DNA of 64,000 nt, taken from Nonomuraea sp. NBC_00507. Its GTDB lineage: Bacteria; Actinomycetota; Actinomycetes; Streptosporangiales; Streptosporangiaceae. This document shows, one piece after another, positions 18,746 to 27,936 of this stretch (within the stretch, counting starts at the first letter, position 1; the number at the start of each line of letters is the position of its first letter). Where the stretch lies: NCBI RefSeq assembly GCF_036013525.1, contig NZ_CP107853.1:4960001-5024000 (forward strand), given 5' to 3'. The position numbers and the translations under genes were made by a program. Below the pieces are notes generated by a model. That model searched no databases and was not told where the DNA came from. It saw nothing but the letters and a program-made list of their open reading frames with translations.

Positions 18746-21169
18746 TCACCGGTCCGGCTTTTCCACCGTGACCAGCACGTCGACCGGGTCGCAGTCTGGG
18801 GCGGCGGCGGTCAGGCGGATGGTGCCGGGCGCGGTCGGCTTTACCACAGCGAGCGCGCGCCCCTGGTAGGTGTGGTGCTCGGTAGCGTCGAACCGTTCCT
18901 TGGTCGACGGGTCGGCGCTGCCGAAGCCGATCAGCGTCCCGTCACCGGAGACGTCCACCCGCACGGGCCGGTCGGCTGCGGTGTGCACTGTCCCGGCCGA
19001 ATCGACCAGGGTGAAGGTGACAAAGGCGAGGTCGCCGACACCCGCCGTGATGACCGGTCGATCGGCTACGGCCTGCAGCACAACGGGGCCGGTCGCGGTG
19101 CGCTGGATATCGCGGCCGGATTCGACGCCGTCGCGGTAGGCGATCGCGAGCAGTTCGCCTGGCTCGTAGGCGGTCTCGAACTCGGTGCGGAAGCGGTGTT
19201 GTTCGCCGACCGGGTTGCGTCCGAGGGAGCGGCCATTGACCAGCAGTTCGACCTCGTCCGCGGCGCTGTACACCTCGACGATGATCGGGTCGGTTTCGTG
19301 GCCGGGCCAGGTCCAGCCGGCGAGGGTGTCGCTCCAGGCCCACCGGCTGCTCATGACGGTCTTGCCACGGTGCTGCGGCCGCTGGACCGCGATATAGGGC
19401 TGGACGCGCAGGCCGAAAACGATCTCCCGGTAGTAGGAGACGGGAAGTCGGTGGCCGGTGATGTCGAGGTCACCGCAGCCGGCCAGCAGGTACGGATATG
19501 GCGCGGTGAACGTGGGATGCGGAGTGTCCGATGTGGAGTACTGCGGCCGGCCGATACCGACCTCGCCCAGATAGTCCCAGCCGGTCCAGGTGAAATCGCC
19601 GATGACATGGCTGTGCTGCTCGACCAGTCGCCAGTTGTCGTCAATGCGGGTCGGGAAGGTCTCCGTGCCCAGGATGATCCGGTTCGGGAACAGCGTGCGG
19701 TCGCTCGCGTAGCGGATTTCCGAGTAGTTCATCCCCGCCACGTCGAGCACGCTGTAGGACTCGGCGGTGCGGGTGGTGACCAGTTCGGAGGCGGCGACGG
19801 CGTTCACGTCGAATCCGCTGTTGGCCATCAGGGTGTTGATGCCGGTGTCCTCGCCTCCCTGGGCTCGCAGGTCAGTGAGATCGGGCAGCAGAGCCAGCAG
19901 GTTGTTGATCGCGTTGGTGAGGAAGCGGGTGTCGTCCAGCGCACGAACCTTCTCGGCGAGTCTGCGGCCCCACATGGCCCCAGTGGCTGAGCCGGTTTCG
20001 GGGATTTCGTTGCCGAGGGAGTAGAGGACGACGCTGGGATGGTTGTAGTCCTTGGCCACCATCGCCTCGATATCGCGTTCCCACCATTCGGGGAAGTTGA
20101 GGCTGTAGTCGAACGGGTTCTTGCCCCAGGTCCACATATCGAACGCCTCGTCCACCACGAGCATGCCGAGGCGGTCGCAGGCGTCGAGCATCGCGATGCT
20201 CATGGGGTGGTGCGACATGCGGATCGCGTTGAATCCCGCGTTCTTGAGCAGCCGCACGCGGCGCTCCTCGGCTTGGGCGAACGTGGCGGCGCCCAGCGGT
20301 CCGTTGTCGTGGTGCACGCACGCGCCGCGCAGCTTGACCGTCTCGCCGTTGATCCGTAACCCGTGCTCGGGGTCCAGCCGCAAGGACCGGATGCCGAAGG
20401 CGACCTCCACGGCGTCGATGTCCGTCAGGGACACCGCACACGTGTGCAGTGCGGGCGAGTCCGGGCTCCACAGCGAGGGGTCGCGGACGTAGAGGCGCTG
20501 GCGAGCGATGCCCGGTTCGCGGGGCTGTACCGTGATCGGCGTGGTGTCGGATGCGACGACGGTTCCCGTGGCATCGCGGATCTCCGTGACCAGTTGGACC
20601 GTGCGGATGTCGATCGAGTCGTTCTCGATCGTGGTCGCGACCTCCACCACCGCGCGTTCGGTGTCGATGTCCGGGGTGGTGACGCGGACGCCGTCCGGGC
20701 TGATGCGGACCACATCGCCGACGAGCAGCCAGGTGTCGCGGTAGATGCCCGCGCCGGAGTACCAGCGCGAGTCCTGATGGGTGCGGCACTCCACCCGGAT
20801 CTCGTTGTTCTCGCCGAACCGCAGGAACCGGTCGGCGTCGATGAAGAATCGCGAGTATCCGTACGGGCGCTGCCCGGCGTAGTTTCCGTTGACGAACACG
20901 GTGGCGTCCCGGTAGACGCCCTCGAACTCCAGCATGACCCGCTTGCCCCGGTGCTCCTCGGGCGCGAAGAACGTCTTGCGGTATTCGTACGCCCCACCGG
21001 GGAAATAGGCGGTCGCGGCGCCGTCCATGGTGGGCTCGCGGTCGCGGGTGATCATCGCGTCGTGCGGCACCGTCACCGGCTCGTACGGGACCGCGGTTCC
21101 GGCCAGTTTGGCAAAAGGATTGACCTTCGGACGGAACTGCCAGCTGTCGTTGAACGATGTGCGGATCAC
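18746..21169 (-). CDS. GH2 glycosidase, beta-galactosidase-like, intracellular
   Basis: An 807-residue GH2 enzyme. The GTG start at 21169 is chosen because GAGGAG sits four bases upstream; the longer frame has no such site. Sugar-binding, sandwich and TIM-barrel domains are followed by Ig-like C-terminal domains, as in bacterial beta-galactosidases of the DUF4982 type. The acid/base is Glu388 (YSLGNEIPETG) and the nucleophile Glu503 (ILGTETFP). There is no signal peptide. It lies 47 bases after the LacI gene on the same strand and is probably co-transcribed. Beta-galactosidase is the best guess; other GH2 activities are possible. Confidence 0.88.
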   Translation of the reverse strand: MIRTSFNDSWQFRPKVNPFAKLAGTAVPYEPVTVPHDAMITRDREPTMDGAATAYFPGGAYEYRKTFFAPEEHRGKRVMLEFEGVYRDATVFVNGNYAGQRPYGYSRFFIDADRFLRFGENNEIRVECRTHQDSRWYSGAGIYRDTWLLVGDVVRISPDGVRVTTPDIDTERAVVEVATTIENDSIDIRTVQLVTEIRDATGTVVASDTTPITVQPREPGIARQRLYVRDPSLWSPDSPALHTCAVSLTDIDAVEVAFGIRSLRLDPEHGLRINGETVKLRGACVHHDNGPLGAATFAQAEERRVRLLKNAGFNAIRMSHHPMSIAMLDACDRLGMLVVDEAFDMWTWGKNPFDYSLNFPEWWERDIEAMVAKDYNHPSVVLYSLGNEIPETGSATGAMWGRRLAEKVRALDDTRFLTNAINNLLALLPDLTDLRAQGGEDTGINTLMANSGFDVNAVAASELVTTRTAESYSVLDVAGMNYSEIRYASDRTLFPNRIILGTETFPTRIDDNWRLVEQHSHVIGDFTWTGWDYLGEVGIGRPQYSTSDTPHPTFTAPYPYLLAGCGDLDITGHRLPVSYYREIVFGLRVQPYIAVQRPQHRGKTVMSSRWAWSDTLAGWTWPGHETDPIIVEVYSAADEVELLVNGRSLGRNPVGEQHRFRTEFETAYEPGELLAIAYRDGVESGRDIQRTATGPVVLQAVADRPVITAGVGDLAFVTFTLVDSAGTVHTAADRPVRVDVSGDGTLIGFGSADPSTKERFDATEHHTYQGRALAVVKPTAPGTIRLTAAAPDCDPVDVLVTVEKPDR

Positions 21170-21216
21170 GTAACTCCTCAGTCGCCATGTGCATGCGGGG
21201 TGAGCGGCACGTGCCC

Positions 21217-22284
21217 TCACCCCGTCGGCATCTGCGTTTCGGCATCGGCAGGACGTGGATGGGGGGACGCGGTGGAGCGCCGGACGACCAGGCTCGGAAT
21301 GACCGAGAAGTGCACCGCCGCCGAGCGGCCCTCAATGCGTTCGAGCAGCAGCCGCCCGGCCGTCCGGCCCATGACGACTCCGTCCTGGTTGACGGTGGTC
21401 AACGCGATGTTGGGATGAGCGGCCAGTCTGGTGTTGTCGTAGCCGGCCACGGAGACGTCGTCGGGGACGGACAGGCCGGCCTCGTGCAGCGCGGCCAGGA
21501 CGCCGAGAGCCGCCTCGTCGGCACCGGCGAAGATCGCGGTGGGGCGCGGAGAGCGGCTCAGCAGTTCGCGGGCGCCGTGGTAGCCGCCTTCCTCGGAGTA
21601 GGAGGTCGCGGCGACGGCGATCTCGTCGGCGAACCCGTGCTCGCGCATCACTCGCTCGTAGGTGTCGGCTCTGATGTGCGGCATCTGGTCGGCCGGCCGG
21701 CCGGGCTCCTGCTGGAAGGTGATGTGCCCGATGCGACGGTGGCCGAGCCCGATCAGGTGTTCCATGACGAGCTCGGAGCCGATGCGGTCGTCGTCGACGA
21801 TCGAGTCGTACGCCGGCGACCGGTCGTGCCGGCCGAGCACCAGGGTGGGGATCTCGCGTGCCACTTGCTCCAGCTGTGCGCGGCCGGAAAGTGGAGCGAT
21901 CAGGAGGATGCCGTCCACCTGCCGGTCAATCAGTGCGTCCAGGGCACGTTTCTCGGTCTTGTCGCGGGTGCCTCCCTGGATCATGATCGCCTGGTAATCG
22001 GACTCGGTGAGCTGATCCACCAGGCCGGTCATGATCTCGGCGTAGAACGGGATCCCGATGTGCTGCATGAGAACGCCGATGGTGAACGACCGTCCGCGCA
22101 GCGCCCGCGCGGCCGCCTGAGGGCGATAGCCGAGCTCGTCGATGGCCCGCTTGACGCGGTCTCGCATGGACTCGCTGACGCCGTAGTCGTTGCGGATGAC
22201 CTTGGAGACGGCCGCCTTGGAGACTCCGGCGTGTTTCGCCACGTCAGAAATGGTCACTCTTCGTCGTCGCTCAGGCGCGACCAT
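21217..22284 (-). CDS. LacI-family transcriptional regulator
   Basis: A 355-residue regulator: N-terminal HTH (VTISDVAKHAGVSKAAVSKV, residues 10-29), hinge with ALRGRSFTIGVL, then a periplasmic-binding-protein-like sugar sensor domain. GAAGGGA precedes ATG 22284. It is first in a two-gene unit with the GH2 enzyme and divergent from the six-hairpin glycosidase/ABC importer operon. Two sites sharing CGTAGACCGGT lie in the 280-base divergent region and are its likely operators. Confidence 0.93.
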   Translation of the reverse strand: MVAPERRRRVTISDVAKHAGVSKAAVSKVIRNDYGVSESMRDRVKRAIDELGYRPQAAARALRGRSFTIGVLMQHIGIPFYAEIMTGLVDQLTESDYQAIMIQGGTRDKTEKRALDALIDRQVDGILLIAPLSGRAQLEQVAREIPTLVLGRHDRSPAYDSIVDDDRIGSELVMEHLIGLGHRRIGHITFQQEPGRPADQMPHIRADTYERVMREHGFADEIAVAATSYSEEGGYHGARELLSRSPRPTAIFAGADEAALGVLAALHEAGLSVPDDVSVAGYDNTRLAAHPNIALTTVNQDGVVMGRTAGRLLLERIEGRSAAVHFSVIPSLVVRRSTASPHPRPADAETQMPTG

Positions 22285-22343
22285 GGGGATCCCTTCTCGA
22301 ACCGAGTCCTGCCGATTCTACGGTGCCGAGATCGTCGCGCACG

Positions 22344-22355
22344 TAGACCGGTCTA
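22344..22355. promoter_or_regulatory. LacI operator 1
   Basis: TAGACCGGTCTA is a perfect 12-bp palindrome with the central CG step typical of LacI-family operators, 60 bases upstream of the LacI start. Confidence 0.65.
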
Positions 22356-22406
22356 TGCAAGATAGCCGAAGATCGAAAAAGTCCCCATCTTGGCTACCAG
22401 TTACGC

Positions 22407-22420
22407 CGTAGACCGGTACA
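22407..22420. promoter_or_regulatory. LacI operator 2
   Basis: CGTAGACCGGTACA repeats the first 11 bases of the sequence around operator 1 (CGTAGACCGGT), 65 bases away centre to centre. It is an imperfect palindrome and abuts the -35 of the glycosidase promoter, as expected for a repressor site. Confidence 0.6.
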
Positions 22421-22429
22421 CATTTTTCC

Positions 22430-22459
22430 TTGACCTGTTCGCGGCGTAACGGCTACGTT
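22430..22459 (+). promoter_or_regulatory. Promoter of the glycosidase-ABC importer operon
   Basis: TTGACC (22430-22435) and TACGTT (22454-22459) are separated by 18 bases and match the actinobacterial housekeeping consensus well. Transcription would start near 22466, about 100 bases before the first gene. Confidence 0.6.
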
Positions 22460-22564
22460 AACTCGCATTCGGGGCCCTGCCCCGCCCCCTGCCGACGACT
22501 CCGTGTCGAACAGCAGTCCCTGCATCCCCCGCAGCTGAGACTCAAGATTCAAGGAAAGGCGAGG

Positions 22565-24784
22565 ATGCCCGAAGCAATCGACCGGCGTCACCTCGTGCGA
22601 CGGCACAACCCCGTGCTGACGTCCGCGCACCCCGCTGACGTCCTCACGGTCGGCAACGGTGACATCGCGCTCACGGTCGACATCTCCGGACTGCAGACGT
22701 TCCCGTCCTTCCACGAGCTTGTCCCCGATCCGCACCGCGTCGTTCACGATGGGCTGTCCGGCTTGCCCGAGCAGCGCCCGCGCGTCTTCGACGCCGACGA
22801 CTTCCAGATCCCCTTGCGCACCCAGTCGACCTGGGGCTGGTACGAGACGCGCACCGACCGGGAGCTCCGACTCGAGGACGCGACCACCTTGTACGAGACG
22901 TCCCGCGGCCCGGTGCCCTATCTCGACCGCATGGGTCTCCAACGTGCCGGCGATCCGATTGCCGACGAGTTCGTCGCGGGCGCATGGTTCCACTTCAATC
23001 CCCGCCGCGCTCACCTCGGCCGTCTCGCTCTGGTCCGCCCCGACGGGACGGGGCTCGACGATCCGGCCGCGTTGTCCGACGTCCGCACCGAGCTCGACCT
23101 GTGGACGGGGTCGGTCCAGGCCGCATACGTCCTCGACGGCGAGGGCGTCCACGTCACCACCGTCGCCGACCCGCGGGATCACTGCTTCGCCGTGCGGGTC
23201 GAGTCCGACGTGCTGCTCCGTGGATGGGGCGTTGCATGGGTGTTCGACGAACAGCCGGACGACCTCGCCGCCTTCGAACTCCCGCTCGCGCAAGAGACGG
23301 TCTGGGACCAGCGGACGGAGGACCACTGGAACGCCCGGCGCACGGTGGAAGCGCTGGCCTACAGCGTCAGCGTCCGCACCACCGGCAGCCTGCGGAAGGG
23401 AGCCGAGTCCGTCGTCGCGCACACAGACGCCAAGGTCCTCGAGGTCGTTGTGACGCTGACGCCGGATCATCGCCGGCAGCAGGACAAGGACGGTTTCTCC
23501 GCCGTCAGCGAATCCGCGCAGACATGGTGGGCAGAGCACTGGAGCACCGGTGCCGCGGTCAGCCTCGCGGGGAGCACGGACGCGCGCGCTGCAGAGCTCG
23601 AACGTCGCATCGTTCTCTCGCAGTACCTCATGGCCGTCAACAGCGCCGGCGTCACGCCTTCCGCGGAGTCCGGTCTGACGTACAACACCTGGTCGGGGAA
23701 GTTCCACCTCGAGATGCACTGGTGGCATGCGGCGCATTTCCCGATGTGGGGTCGAGGGCACCTGCTCGAGCGCAGCATGCGGTGGTATCACGGCGCCTTG
23801 GAGGCGGCGAAGGCGACCGCCCGCCGGCAGGGGTACCGCGGAGCCCGCTGGCCGAAGCAGACCGATCCGTCCGCGCGCGAGTCGCCGAGCAACATCGGCG
23901 TCTTCCTCCTGTGGCAGCAGCCGCACGTGATCTACCTGCTGGAGTTGCTGCGTGGCGAGGGGCGCGACGAGTCGTTCCTGCGTCGCCACTACCCGCTCGT
24001 CGAGGCGACCGCCGACTTCATGGCCGACTTCGCCGAGGAACGCGACGGATCGTTCGGGCTGCCGCCTCCGCTCATCCCCGCGCAGGAGAGCTACCTCGTC
24101 GACCGGGCGACGAACGCCGATCCGACCTTCGAGCTGGCGTACTGGTCGTGGGCGCTCGGCGTGGCGAACGAGTGGAGAACTCGGCTCGGTCTCGAACCGA
24201 ACGAGGAGTGGGACCGGGTGGCGCGGAACCTGCGCAGGCCCGCATTGCTGCCCGATGGCACATACGCCGCGATCGCGACGCCCCCGCAGCTCATCCGTAA
24301 GGATCACCCGTCCATGCTCATGGCGTTGGGGTGGCTACCGGATACCGACCTCGTGGACCCGGCCACGATGTCCGCGACGCTCGATTCCGTATGGGAGCAC
24401 TGGGACCTGCAGTCCAGCTGGGGCTGGGACTACCCCGTCATGGCGATGACCGCGGCCCGCCTCGGCGACGTCGGCCGTGCCATCGACGCCCTCCTGCTCC
24501 CGTCGCCCAAGAACGTGTTCCTCCCCAACGGACACAACCCGCAAATGCCGGGATTCCTCACGATTTATCTGCCGGCGAACGGAGGACTGCTGGCCGCGAT
24601 GGCGCACATCGCCACGGCGGTGGACCAGGGCGCGGAGCTTCCCGACGGCTGGCTGATCACGTCAGAAGGACTGGGCGCGCTTCCCCGCCCCAGCTTCATG
24701 TCCTCATGCACACGGAAGGAGAAACGGTTAGCCGCCAGCCGGCCGACATGGTCGGCGAACCCCATCCAAGGCTTCCAAAGGTGA
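22565..24784 (+). CDS. Six-hairpin glycosidase (GH65/GH95-like clan)
   Basis: A 739-residue cytoplasmic protein with an N-terminal beta-sandwich and an (alpha/alpha)6 barrel. ATG 22565 follows AGGAAAGGCGAGG. KFHLEMHWWHAAHFPMW near residues 377-393, then GYRGARWPKQTDPS and WQQPHVIYLLELL, place it among GH65-like six-hairpin enzymes; the exact family and sugar are uncertain. The last 30 residues (after SEGLGALP) are basic and low in hydrophobicity and look like read-through past the usual family end. It is first in the operon with the ABC importer; the binding-protein gene starts five bases later. Confidence 0.78.
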   Translation: MPEAIDRRHLVRRHNPVLTSAHPADVLTVGNGDIALTVDISGLQTFPSFHELVPDPHRVVHDGLSGLPEQRPRVFDADDFQIPLRTQSTWGWYETRTDRELRLEDATTLYETSRGPVPYLDRMGLQRAGDPIADEFVAGAWFHFNPRRAHLGRLALVRPDGTGLDDPAALSDVRTELDLWTGSVQAAYVLDGEGVHVTTVADPRDHCFAVRVESDVLLRGWGVAWVFDEQPDDLAAFELPLAQETVWDQRTEDHWNARRTVEALAYSVSVRTTGSLRKGAESVVAHTDAKVLEVVVTLTPDHRRQQDKDGFSAVSESAQTWWAEHWSTGAAVSLAGSTDARAAELERRIVLSQYLMAVNSAGVTPSAESGLTYNTWSGKFHLEMHWWHAAHFPMWGRGHLLERSMRWYHGALEAAKATARRQGYRGARWPKQTDPSARESPSNIGVFLLWQQPHVIYLLELLRGEGRDESFLRRHYPLVEATADFMADFAEERDGSFGLPPPLIPAQESYLVDRATNADPTFELAYWSWALGVANEWRTRLGLEPNEEWDRVARNLRRPALLPDGTYAAIATPPQLIRKDHPSMLMALGWLPDTDLVDPATMSATLDSVWEHWDLQSSWGWDYPVMAMTAARLGDVGRAIDALLLPSPKNVFLPNGHNPQMPGFLTIYLPANGGLLAAMAHIATAVDQGAELPDGWLITSEGLGALPRPSFMSSCTRKEKRLAASRPTWSANPIQGFQR

Positions 24785-24789
24785 GGACC

Positions 24790-26085
24790 ATGGGTACAAA
24801 CTCCACAACACGCGGCGCTCGTCGCCGCACCATCATCGCGGCAGGATCAATGGCGATTGTCGGGGCGCTTGCTCTGGCAGGCTGTTCGTCGTCCGACGAA
24901 TCCGCCACCGGGGACGTCGGACTGACATTCATGAACCAGTCGCGCGGACAAGAGGCCGCGCTCACCCAACTCGCGCAGCAGTACACGAAAAAGACCGGCG
25001 TCAAGATCACCATTGACACGCCTGGGCCGGCCGACTACCTGCCCAAGCTCCAGGCGAAGGCGCAGTCCAGATCCATGCCCGATATCTATTCGTCGTTCGA
25101 CGCGACTCAGATGGCGCCGTTCTACAAGGCCGGCTGGGCGATGGACCTTTCTTCCCAGTTGAACGCCGGTTGGAGTAAGAACTTCAGCCCCGCCGTGCTC
25201 AAGATGTCGACGTTCAAGGAGGGCAACAACCTCGGGGTCAAGCCCGGCATCTACTCGGTGCACTGGGAAACGCAGACGTACGGCTTCCTCATCAATCCCG
25301 CGCTGACCGGATTGTCGCTGAAAAATCCGCCCGCGACGACGGCCGCGTTCATCGATGCGCTCGCCACCGCGGACGGAGCGGATTTCTCCATTGCGGCCTC
25401 GCAGACGCCGTACTTCATCCAGGCCCTCGCCTCGAACTGGCTGACGGACGCCGAGATCGAGGCAACCCTCAACGGCAAATCGAGTTGGAATCAGGACGGC
25501 TGGCGCAACGCCTTCCAATTCCTGGTCGACCTGAAGAAGGCCGGCGTCATCGCCAACGGCGCTCTTCCCGGCGGCCAGGACGACAACCCCAGCGTGGAGT
25601 CGTCCTTCTTCACCAAAAAGATGGGCGCGATCTTCGACGCCTCTCCCGGCGTCTCGGTGGGTCTGAGGACGAACCCGGAGTTCGAGGACTACTTCTCCAC
25701 CGGGCTTCCCACGGCTCCCGGAAACGCCCACGAGCCGCGCTCGCCGGGTATCCCTGGGAAGGGCGCGGTGATCAACCCGAGGGGCGGGGATCATGAGAAG
25801 GCGCTCGCGTTCGTGAAGTGGCTGACCGAGCCCGAGCAGCAGGCGGTGTTCGCCAAGGTCGCTCGCATCCTCCCCACCAACCCGGAACTCCTCGCCGGCG
25901 CGGACATCCCCGACCAGCTTGCGGGCTTCGCCGCCGGCGTGAAGGGCATGCAAGTCATGTCAGCGACCTTCACGCCTGACGTGAACACCGCGATCAAGGC
26001 GGAGTCCCAGCGCCTGGTGCTGGGCGAGGCGACGGTGGACGACGTACTTGCCACCATCCAGGCGGCGCAGGATCGCACGTCATGA
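24790..26085 (+). CDS. Sugar ABC transporter substrate-binding lipoprotein (CUT1)
   Basis: A 431-residue lipoprotein that delivers a sugar or glycoside to the adjacent permeases. The signal peptide ends in lipobox LALAGC with Cys32 as the lipidated residue. The fold is that of extracellular solute-binding family 1 (PDIYSSFDATQMAPFYKAGW, later FVKWLTEPEQQ). AGGTGAGG precedes ATG 24790. It overlaps the first permease gene by ATGA. Confidence 0.92.
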   Translation: MGTNSTTRGARRRTIIAAGSMAIVGALALAGCSSSDESATGDVGLTFMNQSRGQEAALTQLAQQYTKKTGVKITIDTPGPADYLPKLQAKAQSRSMPDIYSSFDATQMAPFYKAGWAMDLSSQLNAGWSKNFSPAVLKMSTFKEGNNLGVKPGIYSVHWETQTYGFLINPALTGLSLKNPPATTAAFIDALATADGADFSIAASQTPYFIQALASNWLTDAEIEATLNGKSSWNQDGWRNAFQFLVDLKKAGVIANGALPGGQDDNPSVESSFFTKKMGAIFDASPGVSVGLRTNPEFEDYFSTGLPTAPGNAHEPRSPGIPGKGAVINPRGGDHEKALAFVKWLTEPEQQAVFAKVARILPTNPELLAGADIPDQLAGFAAGVKGMQVMSATFTPDVNTAIKAESQRLVLGEATVDDVLATIQAAQDRTS

Positions 26086-27014
26086 CGACGTGGCAACTCG
26101 CGGTTCCCGCGCGGCGGCCTTCAGCGCCGCGCGGGAGGCGCACTCTCCGGCGCAACCTGATCGGCTGGTTGTTCCTGGCTCCGGCCGTCGCGCTCATCGG
26201 GATCTTCACGATCACACCGTTCGCGCAGGCGATCCTGCTGAGCTTCCAGTCCTGGGACGGCGTCAGCCCCGACACCCCATGGGTGGGGCTGGCCAACTAC
26301 GACTTCGTCGCATCCGACCCGATCTTCTGGGCGTCCATGCGCAACGTCCTCTTCTTCGGTGCCGTCGGTTTCATCCTCGGCAACGGAATCGCCCTGGTCA
26401 TGGCGCTGGCCGTCAACAGCGTCACCCGCGGCAAGACGTTCTTCCGCACCGTCTTCTACTTGCCGGGCGTGTTGTCGGTGGTCGTCGTCGGCCTGCTGTT
26501 CTCGTTCATCCTGGCCCCTGGATCCGGCATCCTCAATCGGCTCCTCGGCCTGGTGGGGTTGGGCACGCTGGAGCAGAACTGGCTGGGCGAGCCGGCCGTC
26601 GCGCTGCCCGCCGTGGCGGCGGTGTTCGTGTGGTTCCACTGGGGTTTCGGCTTCCTGCTCTTCCTCGCGGGGCTGCAAGACGTGCCGAAAGAACTGTACG
26701 AGGCCGCCGAACTCGACGGCGCGAACCGCTGGTCGAAGTTCCGCTACGTCACCTGGCCGCAGCTGGCTCCGGTCACGTCGATCGTGAGTCTCCTCACCCT
26801 GCTCGCCGCGCTCCAGATCTTCGGGACCGTGCAGGTGCTGACCAACGGCGGACCGGGTCACCACACGATGGTGCCGACCCTCGCGATCTACAACGAGGCG
26901 TTCGTCAACTGGCGTTACGGCAGTGCCGCGGCCATGTCGGTCATCTTCGGCGGCGCCCTCGTGCTGCTGTCCGTGATCCAGCTCGCGATCACCAGGCGGA
27001 GGTCCCGCGTATGA
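26082..27014 (+). CDS. Sugar ABC transporter permease (MalF-like)
   Basis: A 310-residue inner-membrane subunit with about six helices. The EAA loop that docks the ATPase is visible as ELYEAAELDGANRWSKF. The gene overlaps the binding-protein gene (ATGA at 26082) and the next permease (ATGA at 27011). No ATP-binding subunit is encoded nearby, so a shared MsiK-type ATPase from elsewhere probably energises it. Confidence 0.93.
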   Translation: MTTWQLAVPARRPSAPRGRRTLRRNLIGWLFLAPAVALIGIFTITPFAQAILLSFQSWDGVSPDTPWVGLANYDFVASDPIFWASMRNVLFFGAVGFILGNGIALVMALAVNSVTRGKTFFRTVFYLPGVLSVVVVGLLFSFILAPGSGILNRLLGLVGLGTLEQNWLGEPAVALPAVAAVFVWFHWGFGFLLFLAGLQDVPKELYEAAELDGANRWSKFRYVTWPQLAPVTSIVSLLTLLAALQIFGTVQVLTNGGPGHHTMVPTLAIYNEAFVNWRYGSAAAMSVIFGGALVLLSVIQLAITRRRSRV

Positions 27015-27913
27015 GCAGCCGGACGACCGACGCGATGTCCGTCGCTTCAGCACCGGCCGGCACGGCCGAAGGCGGGACTCGTCCACCTCGACGGGGAGTA
27101 CGCCTCGACAAGGTCGGCCTGTACGGACTGCTGGGCGTCGCCGCACTGATCGCGCTGTTCCCTCTGCTGTGGATGCTGTCCGGATCTCTGCAGAGCCTCA
27201 AGGAACTGCTCGCGAACGACAGCTTCCTGCCCGCCGACCCGCAGTGGGACAACTACGTCACCGCATGGGTTCAGGGGGAACTCGGCATCTACCTGCGCAA
27301 CAGCGTGATCTACACGGGATCCGCCGTCATCGGCATTCTGCTGGTGTCCAGCCTCGCCGGGTACGCGCTCGCACGACTCGACTTCGCGGGCAAGGGCGTG
27401 TTCACGTTCGTCATCCTCGCCGTGATGATCATCCCTGCCCCCGCCATGTTCCTCGCGCAGTACAAGCTGCTCATCTCACTCGGCCTGACGAACAATCCCG
27501 TGGGCTACGTGCTGATCCTGATCACCTCGGGCATCCCGATGTCGACGCTCATCATGCGCAGCTTCTTCGTCAGCCAGCCCCGCGCTCTGGAGGAGGCGGC
27601 CGCGCTCGACGGCGCCGGTCCGCTGCGCATCTTCTGGAACGTCATCCTTCCGCTGGCACGGCCCGGCCTCGCCGCCGTGGCAGTCATCCAGGGGCTGGGG
27701 GTGTGGAACGAGTACCTCATGGCGCTCGTTCTGTTCGACGACAACTCGCTCATGCCCGTCCAGCGCGGTCTGACCGCCTTCACCTCCGCCGAGACGCCAC
27801 AGCAGCAGATCCTCCTGGCCGCCACCACCATCTCGATCGTGCCGGTTGTGATCTTCTACCTCATGGCGCAGCGTCACATCGTGAAGGGCATCGGCGCCGG
27901 CGCGATCAAGTAA
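27011..27913 (+). CDS. Sugar ABC transporter permease (MalG-like)
   Basis: A 300-residue membrane subunit, partner of the preceding permease. The EAA loop is ALEEAAALDGAGPLRIF. ATG 27011 is fixed by the 4-nt overlap. It is the last gene of the operon; the next plausible gene is on the other strand and decayed. Confidence 0.93.
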   Translation: MSSRTTDAMSVASAPAGTAEGGTRPPRRGVRLDKVGLYGLLGVAALIALFPLLWMLSGSLQSLKELLANDSFLPADPQWDNYVTAWVQGELGIYLRNSVIYTGSAVIGILLVSSLAGYALARLDFAGKGVFTFVILAVMIIPAPAMFLAQYKLLISLGLTNNPVGYVLILITSGIPMSTLIMRSFFVSQPRALEEAAALDGAGPLRIFWNVILPLARPGLAAVAVIQGLGVWNEYLMALVLFDDNSLMPVQRGLTAFTSAETPQQQILLAATTISIVPVVIFYLMAQRHIVKGIGAGAIK

Positions 27914-27936
27914 ACAGCGCCGCCGACGCCGGCCGA

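Noticed and set aside
22394..24307. Long minus-strand open frame opposite the six-hairpin glycosidase
   Set aside because: No family features; the plus-strand gene has motifs, a ribosome binding site and operon context.
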